Shown here piece after piece: positions 24,125-32,501 of a stretch of 34,958 bases of DNA. Position 1 is the stretch's first letter. Every line of letters begins with the position of its first letter. The DNA is from Acidimicrobiia bacterium (GTDB lineage: Bacteria > Actinomycetota > Acidimicrobiia > Acidimicrobiales > SZUA-35): NCBI GenBank assembly GCA_029863385.1, contig JAOTVU010000033.1, forward strand, positions 1 to 34,958. Direction: 5' to 3'. A model generated the notes under the pieces. It did not search any database. It saw only the letters and a program-made list of their open reading frames with translations, and had not been told where the DNA came from. A program made the translations under genes and the position numbers.

Positions 24125-24847
24125 ATGAGCACCTATGTACTGTGTCACGGAGCCTGGGGTGGGTCCTACGGGTTCAAGTTCGTCCGCCCGCTCCTGTGGC
24201 AGGCCGGCCATGAGGTCCAGACCCCATCACTGACCGGGATCGGGGAACGGTCGCACCTGGCCCATCCGATGATCGACCTCGACCTCCACGTGCGGGATCT
24301 GGTGAACGCCATCGTCTACGAGGACGTGCGCGACATCGTGCTCGTCGGCTTCTCCTACGGCGGCATGGTGGTGACAGGGGCGCTCGACCACATCGGCGAC
24401 CGGGTCCGCCACCTCGTCTACCTCGATGCCTTCGTGCCCGACGACGGTCAGTCGGCCATCGAGCTTTTCGTGCCCGGTTCCGATCCCAGTCCGGTGTGGG
24501 TGGCGCCCGACGGCGGCCCGGTCAACGACTGGCTGATGGCCGCCCTACCCCGGGAGCTGGACACCCCCGAGTTGACCGCCTGGTCGGACGCCCGCCGGGT
24601 CGAGCAACCGCTGGGGACGGTCACCCAGCCGGTGCGTCTGTCGAAACCGTTGGAGGAATGGCCGTTCTCTCTCACCTACATCAAGGCCACGGCCGATCCG
24701 GGCGAAGCCTCCGACTCGGCCTTCCACCAGGCGGCGGCCCGGGCCCGATCCTCGGACCGGTGGTCGTACCACGAGATCGCCGCCACCCATATGATCCCGT
24801 TCAGCCACCCCAAGGCTCTGGCCGACATCCTCCTCGCCCTGGGCTGA
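24125..24847 (+). CDS. alpha/beta hydrolase (esterase-like)
   Basis: Cytoplasmic alpha/beta-hydrolase of 240 residues. The N-terminus has the oxyanion-hole motif LCHGAWGGSYGF; the nucleophile elbow is VLVGFSYGGMVV; the acidic residue probably lies before the C-terminal block; and the catalytic His is in AATHMIPFSHP. The overall form resembles the plant hydroxynitrile lyase/salicylate esterase and EstC-like group. The substrate is unknown. The frame is open upstream to 23828, but that stretch is Arg/Pro-rich and lacks family sequence, so ATG 24125 is used. It converges on the AhpD-like gene. Confidence 0.82.
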   Translation: MSTYVLCHGAWGGSYGFKFVRPLLWQAGHEVQTPSLTGIGERSHLAHPMIDLDLHVRDLVNAIVYEDVRDIVLVGFSYGGMVVTGALDHIGDRVRHLVYLDAFVPDDGQSAIELFVPGSDPSPVWVAPDGGPVNDWLMAALPRELDTPELTAWSDARRVEQPLGTVTQPVRLSKPLEEWPFSLTYIKATADPGEASDSAFHQAAARARSSDRWSYHEIAATHMIPFSHPKALADILLALG

Positions 24848-24861
24848 CCCCGTTCGGGGCG

Positions 24862-26046
24862 CTACCCGGCGTCGGCGAAGAGCGAGCGCACTCGGCCTTC
24901 GGTGGACTCCGACGGCGCCCCGCCGGCCGTCGGCAAGACGTCGAGGCGGCGGGTGTTCGCCGAACCGGTCATGGCGTCGAGGCCGAGATCGGCGCGGACC
25001 TCTGCTGATGCCACGATCATGGCGTCGTCGAGTTCGATCCCGGTACCGTCGGCCACTCGTACCAGCCCATTGAAGGCGGCCACGGTCGCCGCCGCCTCCA
25101 GCAGACCTTCGGGTCCCACAACGGCCACCAGCTGCCGGCGGGCCTCGGCCAGGATTGCCGTCGGGTCGGACGTGGCGCTCCCGTCGTCGCCGCCCGCCGC
25201 CATCGCCGGATTGGCCACCCGATTGGCCGCCGACGCGAACGCCAGCAGTTCGGCTGCGGCGGGGAATCCGTAGTCGCCGCCCAACGCCGTCCTACCGCCG
25301 TCGACCACGGCGTCGACGTCGATCTCCTGTCCCAGCACCCGGCTGCTCTCACGGAGCAGCACCACATGGGAGGTCGTTCAGTAGAAGCAGTCGAGCTCGG
25401 CCGTAGTTCGGGCGGCCACGGCTTCCACCTGAACCCGGGTCAGGGAGCGGTCCCAGTTCAAGTCGAGGAACTCGTCGCCCCGCGAATAGTGCGCGTTGAC
25501 CAGACCCCGCCACGCCCGGTTGGTCTCGGGAACGAGCGACAGCGTCCGGCTTACATTGGCCAGAGTCTTGTCGACCGACTGGGGGACCCAGGCCCCGACG
25601 TCGCCGACATCGTCGGGTCGATGACGAGCCGGTTCGCCATCAACCGGCGGAGGCGGCTCGACGGGTTCCTCGCCGGCGGCCACAGCGAACGTGTCGAGGC
25701 AGCGCACGATCGCGGTGACACCGACCAGCTCGGTGTAGGTTTCGACACCGAGTGCGGCGATCCGCTCGTCGGCCCAGGCCCGGGTCAGCCGTCCGGGATC
25801 GGTCGCCACCCGATGGACCACGTCGACCGCGTCGGCCGCCAGGTGACCCGAGGCCGGGTGCCGATCGGTCACCGCCGCCGGGGTGATGGCGGCCCGCCGG
25901 GCGCGATCGATCGGATCATGGTCGGCTCGGCGAGCCTCCCGCCACACATCGAGTCGTTCGGCCGCGGTCAGCCAATCCCCGGGCCGGGCAACGGCCTCGA
26001 CCGCCTCCCGGCGGGCCTCGTCGATCCAGGTCCCCACATCACGCAT
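24862..26046 (-). CDS. AhpD-like (carboxymuconolactone decarboxylase family) selenoprotein, TGA read as Sec
   Basis: One open frame of 395 codons with a single in-frame TGA at 25378-25380 (codon 223). Read as selenocysteine it gives CFYUTTSHVVLLR. That is the AhpD redox motif C-x-x-C-x-x-x-H with the second Cys replaced by Sec (C220, U223, H227). Coding character and family resemblance continue on both sides: ERIAALGVETYTELVGVTAI upstream, EGLLEAAATVAAFNGLVRV downstream, suggesting a duplicated CMD fold. A SECIS-like hairpin follows the TGA. AhpD-type proteins reduce peroxides using such a thiol pair. Start ATG 26046 is chosen over TTG 26073. The true stop is TAG. A disrupted pseudogene, or two genes, are the alternatives. 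selA-D genes are not in the window. Confidence 0.78.
25330..25371 (-). promoter_or_regulatory. candidate bacterial SECIS element
   Basis: On the minus strand, 24 nt separate the TGA from a 5-nt apical loop cgtga (25349-25353) closed by a perfect 7-bp stem gctgctc/gagcagc (25354-25360 with 25342-25348). A lower 5-bp stem tccca/tggga (25367-25371 with 25330-25334) extends it across an internal loop. A G in the first two loop bases and a 16-37 nt distance are what bacterial SECIS elements usually show. Confidence 0.65.
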
Positions 26047-26095
26047 GCCTCGTGTGTACCGCCTTGGCGACAATCGGGCAAGCGTGGTCGGCGGT

Positions 26096-26611
26096 TCAGC
26101 CGGCGACCGGCGCCAGCTGCCAGCGCCGACCGGGGACGGTCTCCCCGCCGCCGGCCGGCCAACTCAGCGCCAGCACCACTGCGAACAGACACAACGCCAT
26201 CAGCCAGTCGAACATCATCACGTGGGCCAGCACGAAGGGAAGGTAGGCCCCGATGATGAGATCGAGGCTGAAGAAACCGCCAAGGGCCATCAGTCGGTGT
26301 TCGTGGCGGGTGGCGCGGCGGATCGACGGTCGGGCCAGGTACAGCACCAGCGCCACGATGGTGCCAACCACGGGGTTGCCCCCGAGAATGTTCAGCATGG
26401 ACAGGCCGATGGCCACCAGAATCGACAGGTCGGCCAGCTCGGATCGGGATCGAGTGGTGCGACTTCGAATCTGGGCCAGTGTCGGTTCGATCGACTCCCG
26501 GAAGGCTTCACCGAGCGAACGGGCGGATCCGGTTATGAAAAGAATCGCGGCGCCCGCGATGAGAGCGACGGCGCTCAGCGAAAAACCGGCTCGAACCAGT
26601 TCGGGATTCAT
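26096..26611 (-). CDS. hypothetical multi-pass membrane protein
   Basis: Protein of 171 residues with about five hydrophobic segments: LSAVALIAGAAILFITG near the N-terminus, ILVAIGLSMLNILGG, VVGTIVALVLYLA, FFSLDLIIGAYLPFVLAHVM and WLMALCLFAVVLALSW. A basic loop (RSRTTRSR) joins the first two and another (RPSIRRATRHEHR) follows the third. No family recognised. ATG 26611 is preferred over an upstream opening at 26674 because the extra residues look noncoding. It ends 49 bp before the selenoprotein start on the same strand, so the two may be cotranscribed. Confidence 0.65.
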   Translation of the reverse strand: MNPELVRAGFSLSAVALIAGAAILFITGSARSLGEAFRESIEPTLAQIRSRTTRSRSELADLSILVAIGLSMLNILGGNPVVGTIVALVLYLARPSIRRATRHEHRLMALGGFFSLDLIIGAYLPFVLAHVMMFDWLMALCLFAVVLALSWPAGGGETVPGRRWQLAPVAG

Positions 26612-26707
26612 CGGCTCCACCTCGGGTGTGCGGGTCCCCACCGAACTAGGGACTTGTACCCATCTCATCGGCAAGTCACCGTCGAGCGCAAGTTTTCGGG
26701 CGAGAGT

Positions 26708-27514
26708 TTATGGGATCGTGAGTTGATCGAGCATGGTCGACGGGCCGGAGCGCACGTACCATTCGTGACCATACACCGCGGCGAACGCGACATCGTCGAG
26801 CAGCATCACCTCGGAATCGGGCGGGATCTGGCTGACGTGGGCGGCCATGGCGGCCCGCTTTCGGTCGAGTACGTCCGACACGTCGACGGTGGTGTCGATC
26901 AGCACCGTCGGTGTGCCGCCTGCGAGCTTGCCGTCGATCGGTCGGGCCAGGGCATCGGCCAGCATCCCTTCGGGTCGATCCGCGCTGGATGCCTGCATCA
27001 GGGCTTCGACGGCGTGTCCGACGACATGGGTGGCCACGAAGTGGAGATGCTCCCGGTCGACCGTGGCCTGGTAGACGGTCGGGACCTGGGCGGCTCGGGC
27101 TGCGACCAGACCGGCCCGGTGAACGGCCAGGTGATCGGGATGACCGTAGATGCCACCGGCGTCATAGGTGACGATGGCCGTGGCCCCGACGCCGACGGCG
27201 ATTCCGGCCAGACGGTCGGCCGCCTCTTCCGTTGGTGTGGCGGCGAAGCTGCCCCGGGCCGGTTTGGGGCCGAGACCCGAGTCCGGATAGCCGAGGAACT
27301 CCAGCCGATCGACCTTGAGTGTGGCGGCGGCCGCCTCCGCTTCCAGCCGTCGCGTTCGGCAGTCGGATATCGATGAGTCGTGATCGTCGGTGGCGATGAC
27401 CACGGTGACACCGACGCCGAGGGCCGTGAGGCGGGCAATCGTGCCGCCGGTGAAGATGGCCTCGTCATCCGGGTGGGCGTGGAAGAACAGGATCGATGGT
27501 CGGGCTTCTGGCAT
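26708..27514 (-). CDS. PIG-L/LmbE-family deacetylase (MshB/Mca-like)
   Basis: Zinc-dependent amide hydrolase of about 268 residues. The metal site is plain: AHPDDE (residues 13-18) near the start and GGIYGHPDHLAVHRAG near the middle, which supplies the third ligand. In actinobacteria this family includes MshB (mycothiol biosynthesis) and Mca (mycothiol conjugate amidase); YPDSGL, typical of those enzymes, is present. I cannot decide between MshB, Mca and a relative. ATG 27514 leaves the standard short N-terminus; a GTG at 27535 is the alternative, and neither has a clear Shine-Dalgarno. Divergent from the DUF4395 gene. Confidence 0.85.
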   Translation of the reverse strand: MPEARPSILFFHAHPDDEAIFTGGTIARLTALGVGVTVVIATDDHDSSISDCRTRRLEAEAAAATLKVDRLEFLGYPDSGLGPKPARGSFAATPTEEAADRLAGIAVGVGATAIVTYDAGGIYGHPDHLAVHRAGLVAARAAQVPTVYQATVDREHLHFVATHVVGHAVEALMQASSADRPEGMLADALARPIDGKLAGGTPTVLIDTTVDVSDVLDRKRAAMAAHVSQIPPDSEVMLLDDVAFAAVYGHEWYVRSGPSTMLDQLTIP

Positions 27515-27601
27515 GAGAGATGTGCTCGATGTCACGGACGAATCCGAGCAAAAGGCTGGATACTAGGAATAGTCGATCAGCTTAGTCGGGTTTTAGGAGC
27601 C

Positions 27602-28126
27602 ATGGTCATGAAATCTCGTGTCGGGCGGCTGTTCAGCTTCCCCAATCCGGTCAACGAGACGTCCGCTCGCCTTGTCGCCACGGGAGTGGTGGCGATGGCC
27701 GCCGTCTATCTCGCCACCGGCTGGGGCGTCGTCCTGGCGGCCATGACGTACGGTTTCTTGGCCCGGGTGTTGACCGGCCCCACCCTGAGTCCGCTCGGGC
27801 GACTTGTCACCGGGATCATCACCCCCCGCCTCCCGATCAGGCATCGGTTCGTGAACGGGCCGCCCAAACGGTTCGCCCAGGGCATCGGCGCCGCCTTCAC
27901 CACCGCCGCCTCGATCGCCCACGTGTCGGGATCGACGACGTCGGCCGCGGTGATCATCGTCGCCCTCACCGCCGCCGCCTCGCTCGAGGCGTTCGCCGGC
28001 TACTGCCTCGGTTGCACGATCTACAGCCGGTTGATCCGCCTGGGCCTCCGCCCGGCCGACGACTGCCCGGACTGCGCCGACATAGGCGGGCACCTCGAGC
28101 ATCTGACGGCGTCGGGCGCCCGGTAG
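27602..28126 (+). CDS. DUF4395 membrane protein
   Basis: Membrane protein of 174 residues typical of DUF4395. It has FPNPVNETSARLVATGVVAM, a paired hydrophobic region, the conserved RFVNGPPKRFAQGIGAAFT, more membrane helices, then EAFAGYCLGCTIYSRLIRLG with two cysteines close together, and a C-terminal CPDC-like CxxC (ADDCPDCADIG). The family is often found near thioredoxin or sulfur-transfer genes, but none lies beside it here. AGGAG at 27594-27598 supports ATG 27602. Function unknown, possibly thiol-related given the cysteines (inference). Confidence 0.85.
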   Translation: MVMKSRVGRLFSFPNPVNETSARLVATGVVAMAAVYLATGWGVVLAAMTYGFLARVLTGPTLSPLGRLVTGIITPRLPIRHRFVNGPPKRFAQGIGAAFTTAASIAHVSGSTTSAAVIIVALTAAASLEAFAGYCLGCTIYSRLIRLGLRPADDCPDCADIGGHLEHLTASGAR

Positions 28127-28130
28127 ATCC

Positions 28131-28146
28131 GGCGGCGTCGGCCGCC
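28131..28146. terminator. hairpin between convergent DUF4395 and SDR genes
   Basis: Perfect 6-bp stem ggcggc/gccgcc (28131-28136 with 28141-28146) with a gtcg loop, placed 4 bp after the DUF4395 stop and 2 bp before the SDR stop. No U-tract is present, so it is weak as an intrinsic terminator. Confidence 0.35.
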
Positions 28147-28148
28147 CG

Positions 28149-28898
28149 TCAAATGGTGCGACCGCCGTCGACCTCGTGGATGACGCCGGTGATGAACTCG
28201 GCCTCATCCGACGCCAGATAGAGTGCGGCGTTCGCCACGTCGGCCGGTTCGCACAGCCGACCCATCGGGATGGTGGCAATGAACGGAGCCCGGGCGTCCG
28301 GCGTGTCGGCTCTGCCCATGAACGTCTCCAGCAGCGCGGTGGCGCCGATGACCGGGGCAATACCGCACACCCGGATGTTGTCAGGGGCGAGCTCCACCGC
28401 CAGCGCCTTGGTCATGAGGTTGACCGCCCCTTTCGAGCTGTTGTACCAGGTCAATCCCGGACGTGGACGCAGACCCGCCGTACTGCCTACATTGATCATC
28501 ACCCCGCCCCCGATGGAGCGCCAGTAGGGCACGACGGCGTGTGTCATGTGGAAGATCGAATCGACGTTGATGGCGTAGACCTTACGGAATGTCGCATAGT
28601 CGATCTCGAGCAGCGGTCGGTTGGGATGGCTCCATCCCGCATTGTTGACGGCGATGTCGATCCGGCCGAACGCCTCGACGGCGGTGTCGACGGCGGCCTG
28701 CACCTGGGCGCCGTCGGTGACGTCACAGCCGACGGCGATCGCCGCCTCCCCCAACGACCCGGCCACCTCCGCCGCTCCGTCGACGTTGATGTCGACCACG
28801 GCGACCCGGGCACCCTCGGCCACGAACCGCTCGGCCATCGCCCGACCGAACCCCGACGCCGCCCCCGTCACGAGCGCGACCTTGTCGTCCAATCTCAT
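28149..28898 (-). CDS. short-chain dehydrogenase/reductase
   Basis: Classical SDR of 249 residues. It has the NAD(P)-binding TGAASGFGRAM at residues 11-21, CDVTDG, NNAGWSHPNRP, the catalytic Ser in INVGSTAGLRP, Tyr and Lys in WYNSSKGAV, and the PxxIGAT-like loop after GIAPVIG. An acidic residue at the end of beta-2 (VVDINVDG) suggests NAD preference. The family oxidises or reduces varied alcohols and ketones; the substrate is not predictable. It is divergent from the kinase gene across about 177 bp in which I see no further feature. Confidence 0.9.
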   Translation of the reverse strand: MRLDDKVALVTGAASGFGRAMAERFVAEGARVAVVDINVDGAAEVAGSLGEAAIAVGCDVTDGAQVQAAVDTAVEAFGRIDIAVNNAGWSHPNRPLLEIDYATFRKVYAINVDSIFHMTHAVVPYWRSIGGGVMINVGSTAGLRPRPGLTWYNSSKGAVNLMTKALAVELAPDNIRVCGIAPVIGATALLETFMGRADTPDARAPFIATIPMGRLCEPADVANAALYLASDEAEFITGVIHEVDGGRTI

Positions 28899-29075
28899 CC
28901 GCTCATCCTATTCATCGTCGTGCGGGCCCCGCCACAGCGGCACCGAGACCCCTGTCGATCCGGATGGATCTAGAATACGGAGATCGATCAGCAGACGACC
29001 TCGGTCTACGACCCGGAGAATCCGCCGACCAAACAGGCGGACCAGGGCCAGGCGCCCCGCCTCGGCATTGCCGGG

Positions 29076-31160
29076 TTGGAGAACTACGTCGAGATCGGGC
29101 GGGGCGGCTTCGCCACCGTTTACTCGGCCGACGATCACGCGCTCGGTCGGAAGGTGGCGGTCAAGGTGCTGCGCCACCTCGACGACGACGGCATCCGTCG
29201 CTTCCAGCGGGAGGCCCGCATACTGGCCGATCTCGGCAGTCACGAGAACCTGGCCGTCATCTACCGGTTCGCCGAGACCAGAAACGGCAACCCGTGTTTC
29301 GTCATGGAGTACGTACCCGGGGGCTCGCTCGCCGACTCGCTCGCCCGCAACAGTGCCGTAGAGGTCAAGATCGCCATCTCGTACGCCGGTCAGGTGTCGC
29401 GGGCGCTGATGCACACCCATGCCAGGGGCATCGTGCATCGTGACATCAAACCGAGCAACATCCTCCTCGCCGCCGACGGCCGCGTCAAACTGTCCGATTT
29501 CGGTATCGCCGTGATCCGTAGCGCGTCGGCCACCCTCAATGCGGCGACGTTCGAGCACGCCGCTCCCGAGGTCTTCCTCAGTGGCGCCGCCAAGAACGAC
29601 GAGCGCTCCGACCTCTACTCGCTGGGTTCGACACTGTTCACCCTGATCGACGGCTCGGCCCCTTATCACATCGACGATGAACGCTCACACGAGGCGCTGT
29701 TGCATCGGGTGCTCAACGCGCCGATCCCCGTCACCGACCGGGCTCCGCAACTGAACGGCTTCTGGGCCAAGGCGCTGGCCAAGGACCCCGAAGCCCGCTT
29801 CCAGACCGCCGCCGAACTCCTGGCTGCGCTGACGGCGCTCAGCCGCGATACCCCTCCGTCGCCGACACCGGCGGTGCCTGCACCTCCCCCACCTCCCCCA
29901 CCTTCCCCTCCTCCCCCACCCCCGTCGGCAGGGAACGCCGCCGATTCGAGCACCGTCGGCATCACGTCCACCGACGGTCAACCGTTGTCGCCCCAGGAGG
30001 TGGCGGTGGTCGACAGCTTCGCCGCCAGCCCGTCGGCCGCTCAGCGCCGCGACGTCGCCGCGCTCACACCGACCCAGTCGGTCCTGTTCACGCTCGCTCA
30101 GGACCGCGACGACACCGTCGCCGCGATCGCCGTGCCTCGCATCACCGACCACAACCTGCTCGGCCGGTTGATCGAACCCGAGCGACCCAAGCGGACCAGG
30201 GTGCTGGCGGCCGGGCGGATCACCAGCGGTCCACTCGCCGAACGGCTGGCCGGCGATCCGGATCCCGACGTCCGAGCCGCGCTGGCAACGGGGGTCAGCG
30301 ATCCTTCGATCATCCAGCGCCTCATCGTCGATCCGGCGGAGTCGGTGCGGTCGGCCGTCATCGCCCAGATCCAGAACCCGAAGGTGCTGCGGCTGGTGGC
30401 CCAGTCGCCCGATCCGGAGACCCGGCGGGCGATCGCCCGCCACCTCGATCCGGCGGCCGATGTCAACGGGCTGCTCGCCGTCCTCGCCCGCGACGGCGAC
30501 GCCTCCGTTCGGGAGGTGGCGCTCGGGCGGGTCGATGCCCGTACCGTGCTCGAACTGGCGGCCAACCACGACGAGGCGATCAGCCGGTCGGCGATCCGGT
30601 TCGTCGCCGACGCCGAGGCCCTCCATCGACTGAGCCGGCATCCGACGCCGCACGTGCAGCACCACGCCGTCAACCAGCTCCGAGACGTCAAGACACTGGC
30701 CCGGATCGCCGGCGTCGCCGATCATCCCCGGTGGCGGGAGGCACTCGAACGGATCGACGACGAGCTGACGCTGGCCGGGCTCGCCCGCAGCGGTAACGAA
30801 CGGATCGCCGAGGCCGCTCTGGCCCGGATCCCGGAGGGGTCCACCCTCACCGAACTGGCCGCCGACCCCAACTTCCGATTCCGGCTACAGGCCGCCGATC
30901 GAATCACCGATCCAGCGGCACTTCGGTCACTTGCCGGCAACACCGACACCGAGGTGGCGGCCCGAGCCCGGGGCGCGCTGAGCGAATTGAGCGAGCGATC
31001 GGAGCGCCTCGCCACGGCCCGACTGCTGGCCGCCGGTGTACTGGTCGCAGCGCTGGCGATTGCGATCGTCTTCGCCGAGGCTCGACCTCTTGCCATCCTG
31101 ACGATCGGCGCGGTCGCTGTCGCCTATCGCACCTACGCATCGCGCCAAATGAGCCCGTGA
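29076..31160 (+). CDS. Ser/Thr protein kinase with HEAT/LRV-like solenoid and C-terminal membrane segments
   Basis: Eukaryotic-type kinase of 694 residues. The G-loop is IGRGGFATVY (7-16), with K30 in VAVKVL, E46 in helix C, HRDIKPSN (121-128), DFG (141-143) and APE (163-165), so it looks active. A Pro-rich linker (about 260-284) leads to a helical repeat region (about 310-640). There, motifs such as DPDPDVRAALATGVSD, DPAESVRSAVIAQIQN and DPETRRAIARHL recur at about 23-26 residues, like HEAT or leucine-rich-variant repeats. Two hydrophobic helices end the protein (about 645-685). The only in-frame start is TTG 29076, just before the G-loop; the same frame is open and protein-like back to a stop at 28971-28973 but has no usual start codon. 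Confidence 0.88.
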   Translation: MENYVEIGRGGFATVYSADDHALGRKVAVKVLRHLDDDGIRRFQREARILADLGSHENLAVIYRFAETRNGNPCFVMEYVPGGSLADSLARNSAVEVKIAISYAGQVSRALMHTHARGIVHRDIKPSNILLAADGRVKLSDFGIAVIRSASATLNAATFEHAAPEVFLSGAAKNDERSDLYSLGSTLFTLIDGSAPYHIDDERSHEALLHRVLNAPIPVTDRAPQLNGFWAKALAKDPEARFQTAAELLAALTALSRDTPPSPTPAVPAPPPPPPPSPPPPPPSAGNAADSSTVGITSTDGQPLSPQEVAVVDSFAASPSAAQRRDVAALTPTQSVLFTLAQDRDDTVAAIAVPRITDHNLLGRLIEPERPKRTRVLAAGRITSGPLAERLAGDPDPDVRAALATGVSDPSIIQRLIVDPAESVRSAVIAQIQNPKVLRLVAQSPDPETRRAIARHLDPAADVNGLLAVLARDGDASVREVALGRVDARTVLELAANHDEAISRSAIRFVADAEALHRLSRHPTPHVQHHAVNQLRDVKTLARIAGVADHPRWREALERIDDELTLAGLARSGNERIAEAALARIPEGSTLTELAADPNFRFRLQAADRITDPAALRSLAGNTDTEVAARARGALSELSERSERLATARLLAAGVLVAALAIAIVFAEARPLAILTIGAVAVAYRTYASRQMSP

Positions 31161-31256
31161 CACCGCTTGTTGTTACGGAACTGTTACCGTGTCCGGTGAA
31201 CGTACTGCCCTGACTCCTCGACCATCGGTCCGGAGTCCGTCCTGATCTGGAGAACC

Positions 31257-32465
31257 ATGCTCAGTACGACACGCGATTACATCGAGACAGCACCGCGTCC
31301 GGACGTCGAGATCATCGACGACACGGCACCCGCCCCCACGTCACCGCCCGGGTCACGACCCGTGTTCGTGATGGTGCTGGCCGCGGCGCTGGTCGCCATG
31401 CTGGCCGCGGCCGCCTGGTACATCACGAGCTCCGTGACCGTCGAGGTCTCGGTCGACGGTGTCGCCCAGCCCGTCGAGACCAGGGCCGACACGGTGGCCG
31501 AGCTGCTCGACGGCCAGGGCATCGTCGTGAGCGGCGACGACCTCGTCGTCCCGTCACCGGAGACCGAACTGCTCGAAGGCACCACCGTCGAGATCCGCTA
31601 TGCCCGGCCGCTCACGCTGACGGTCGACGGCGTCGAGACTGTTCACACCTCGACCGAGCTGTCGGTCGGGGCGGCACTGGCCGCCGTTGGCGCACCGGTC
31701 GACGGTTCGGCCGTCTCGATCCCGCTCGACCGGGCGCTGCCCCGCTCGGGTGCAGCCGTGGTCATCGTCACCCCCAAGTCGGTGACCCTCGACGACGGCG
31801 GTCGGACTCGCACGATCACCAGCACCGACGCCACCGTCGGCGATCTGCTGGCGGGCGCGGGCATCACCGTCGGCGAGAATGACCGCCTGGTGCCGTCGCC
31901 CGATTCCCGGGTGGCGGAGGCCATGACCGTCACCATCACCCGGATCCGGGTCGAGACCGAGGTGCGAACCGAACCCATCGCCCACGACACCACCGAGCGG
32001 AGTGACGCCGAACTCACCGTCGGCACCCGGCGCACCGAGACCGAAGGCGTCGACGGGTCGAAGGATGTCACCTACGAGCTGACCTACACCAACGACGAGC
32101 TGACCTCCGAAGAGGCGATCGAGACGGTGGTGACGTCCGAGCCGGTGACCGAGGTCGTCCGGGTCGGCACCAAGCCCGCTCCGGTGCAGCCGGCCGCCAG
32201 TCCCGGCGCGTCGGCCGGCGGAGCCGCCACCGGCCTGAACTGGGCGGCACTGGCCCAGTGCGAGTCGAGCGGCAACCCCAGGGCCGTCAACCCGGCCGGC
32301 TACTACGGCCTCTACCAGTTCAGCCTGCGCACGTGGGCCTCGGTGGGTGGCTCCGGTAACCCCGTCGACGCCTCGGTCGCCGAGCAGACCAACCGGGCCC
32401 AGATCCTCTACAACAAGGCCGGCGCCGGCCAGTGGCCGCACTGCGGCAAATACCTCTTCAGCTGA
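31257..32465 (+). CDS. rpfB: resuscitation-promoting factor RpfB
   Basis: Secreted, membrane-anchored cell-wall lytic enzyme of 402 residues that revives dormant actinobacteria and cuts peptidoglycan. A signal-anchor helix lies at about 36-57 (VFVMVLAAALVAMLAAAAWY). Three DUF348 repeats follow (VSVDGVAQPVETRADTVAEL; LTVDGVETVHTSTELSVGAA; a third around RTRTITSTDATVGDLL), then a G5 domain (about 240-305). The C-terminal Rpf lysozyme-like domain has the catalytic Glu in WAALAQCESSGNP, then YYGLYQFSLRTW, and paired cysteines near the end (CESS, HCGKY). This is the RpfB arrangement. ATG 31257 has GGAG upstream. The kinase gene ends 96 bp before it. Confidence 0.95.
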   Translation: MLSTTRDYIETAPRPDVEIIDDTAPAPTSPPGSRPVFVMVLAAALVAMLAAAAWYITSSVTVEVSVDGVAQPVETRADTVAELLDGQGIVVSGDDLVVPSPETELLEGTTVEIRYARPLTLTVDGVETVHTSTELSVGAALAAVGAPVDGSAVSIPLDRALPRSGAAVVIVTPKSVTLDDGGRTRTITSTDATVGDLLAGAGITVGENDRLVPSPDSRVAEAMTVTITRIRVETEVRTEPIAHDTTERSDAELTVGTRRTETEGVDGSKDVTYELTYTNDELTSEEAIETVVTSEPVTEVVRVGTKPAPVQPAASPGASAGGAATGLNWAALAQCESSGNPRAVNPAGYYGLYQFSLRTWASVGGSGNPVDASVAEQTNRAQILYNKAGAGQWPHCGKYLFS

Positions 32466-32469
32466 CCCA

Positions 32470-32501
32470 CCCTCGCCGGTCCACTGCGGTTCAGGCGAGG
32501 G
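32470..32501. terminator. hairpin between convergent rpfB and Rieske genes
   Basis: Perfect 8-bp stem ccctcgcc (32470-32477) with ggcgaggg (32494-32501), loop of 16 nt. It starts 4 bp after the rpfB stop and overlaps the last codons of the Rieske oxygenase gene, so it could serve transcripts from both sides. No U-tract is visible. Confidence 0.4.

Noticed and set aside
25366..25380. Reading the AhpD-like region as two adjacent genes
   Set aside because: The two parts are in one frame, only 12 bp separate the TGA from the next possible start, no Shine-Dalgarno precedes that start, and the split would cut through the redox motif.
25883..27376. Plus-strand frame of about 497 codons
   Set aside because: It crosses three minus-strand genes and their gaps, and its translation is Gly/Arg/His/Gln-rich without any domain.
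31161..31256. c-di-AMP (ydaO) riboswitch before rpfB
   Set aside because: Such elements often precede rpf genes, but this leader is only about 96 nt and lacks the conserved core sequences.
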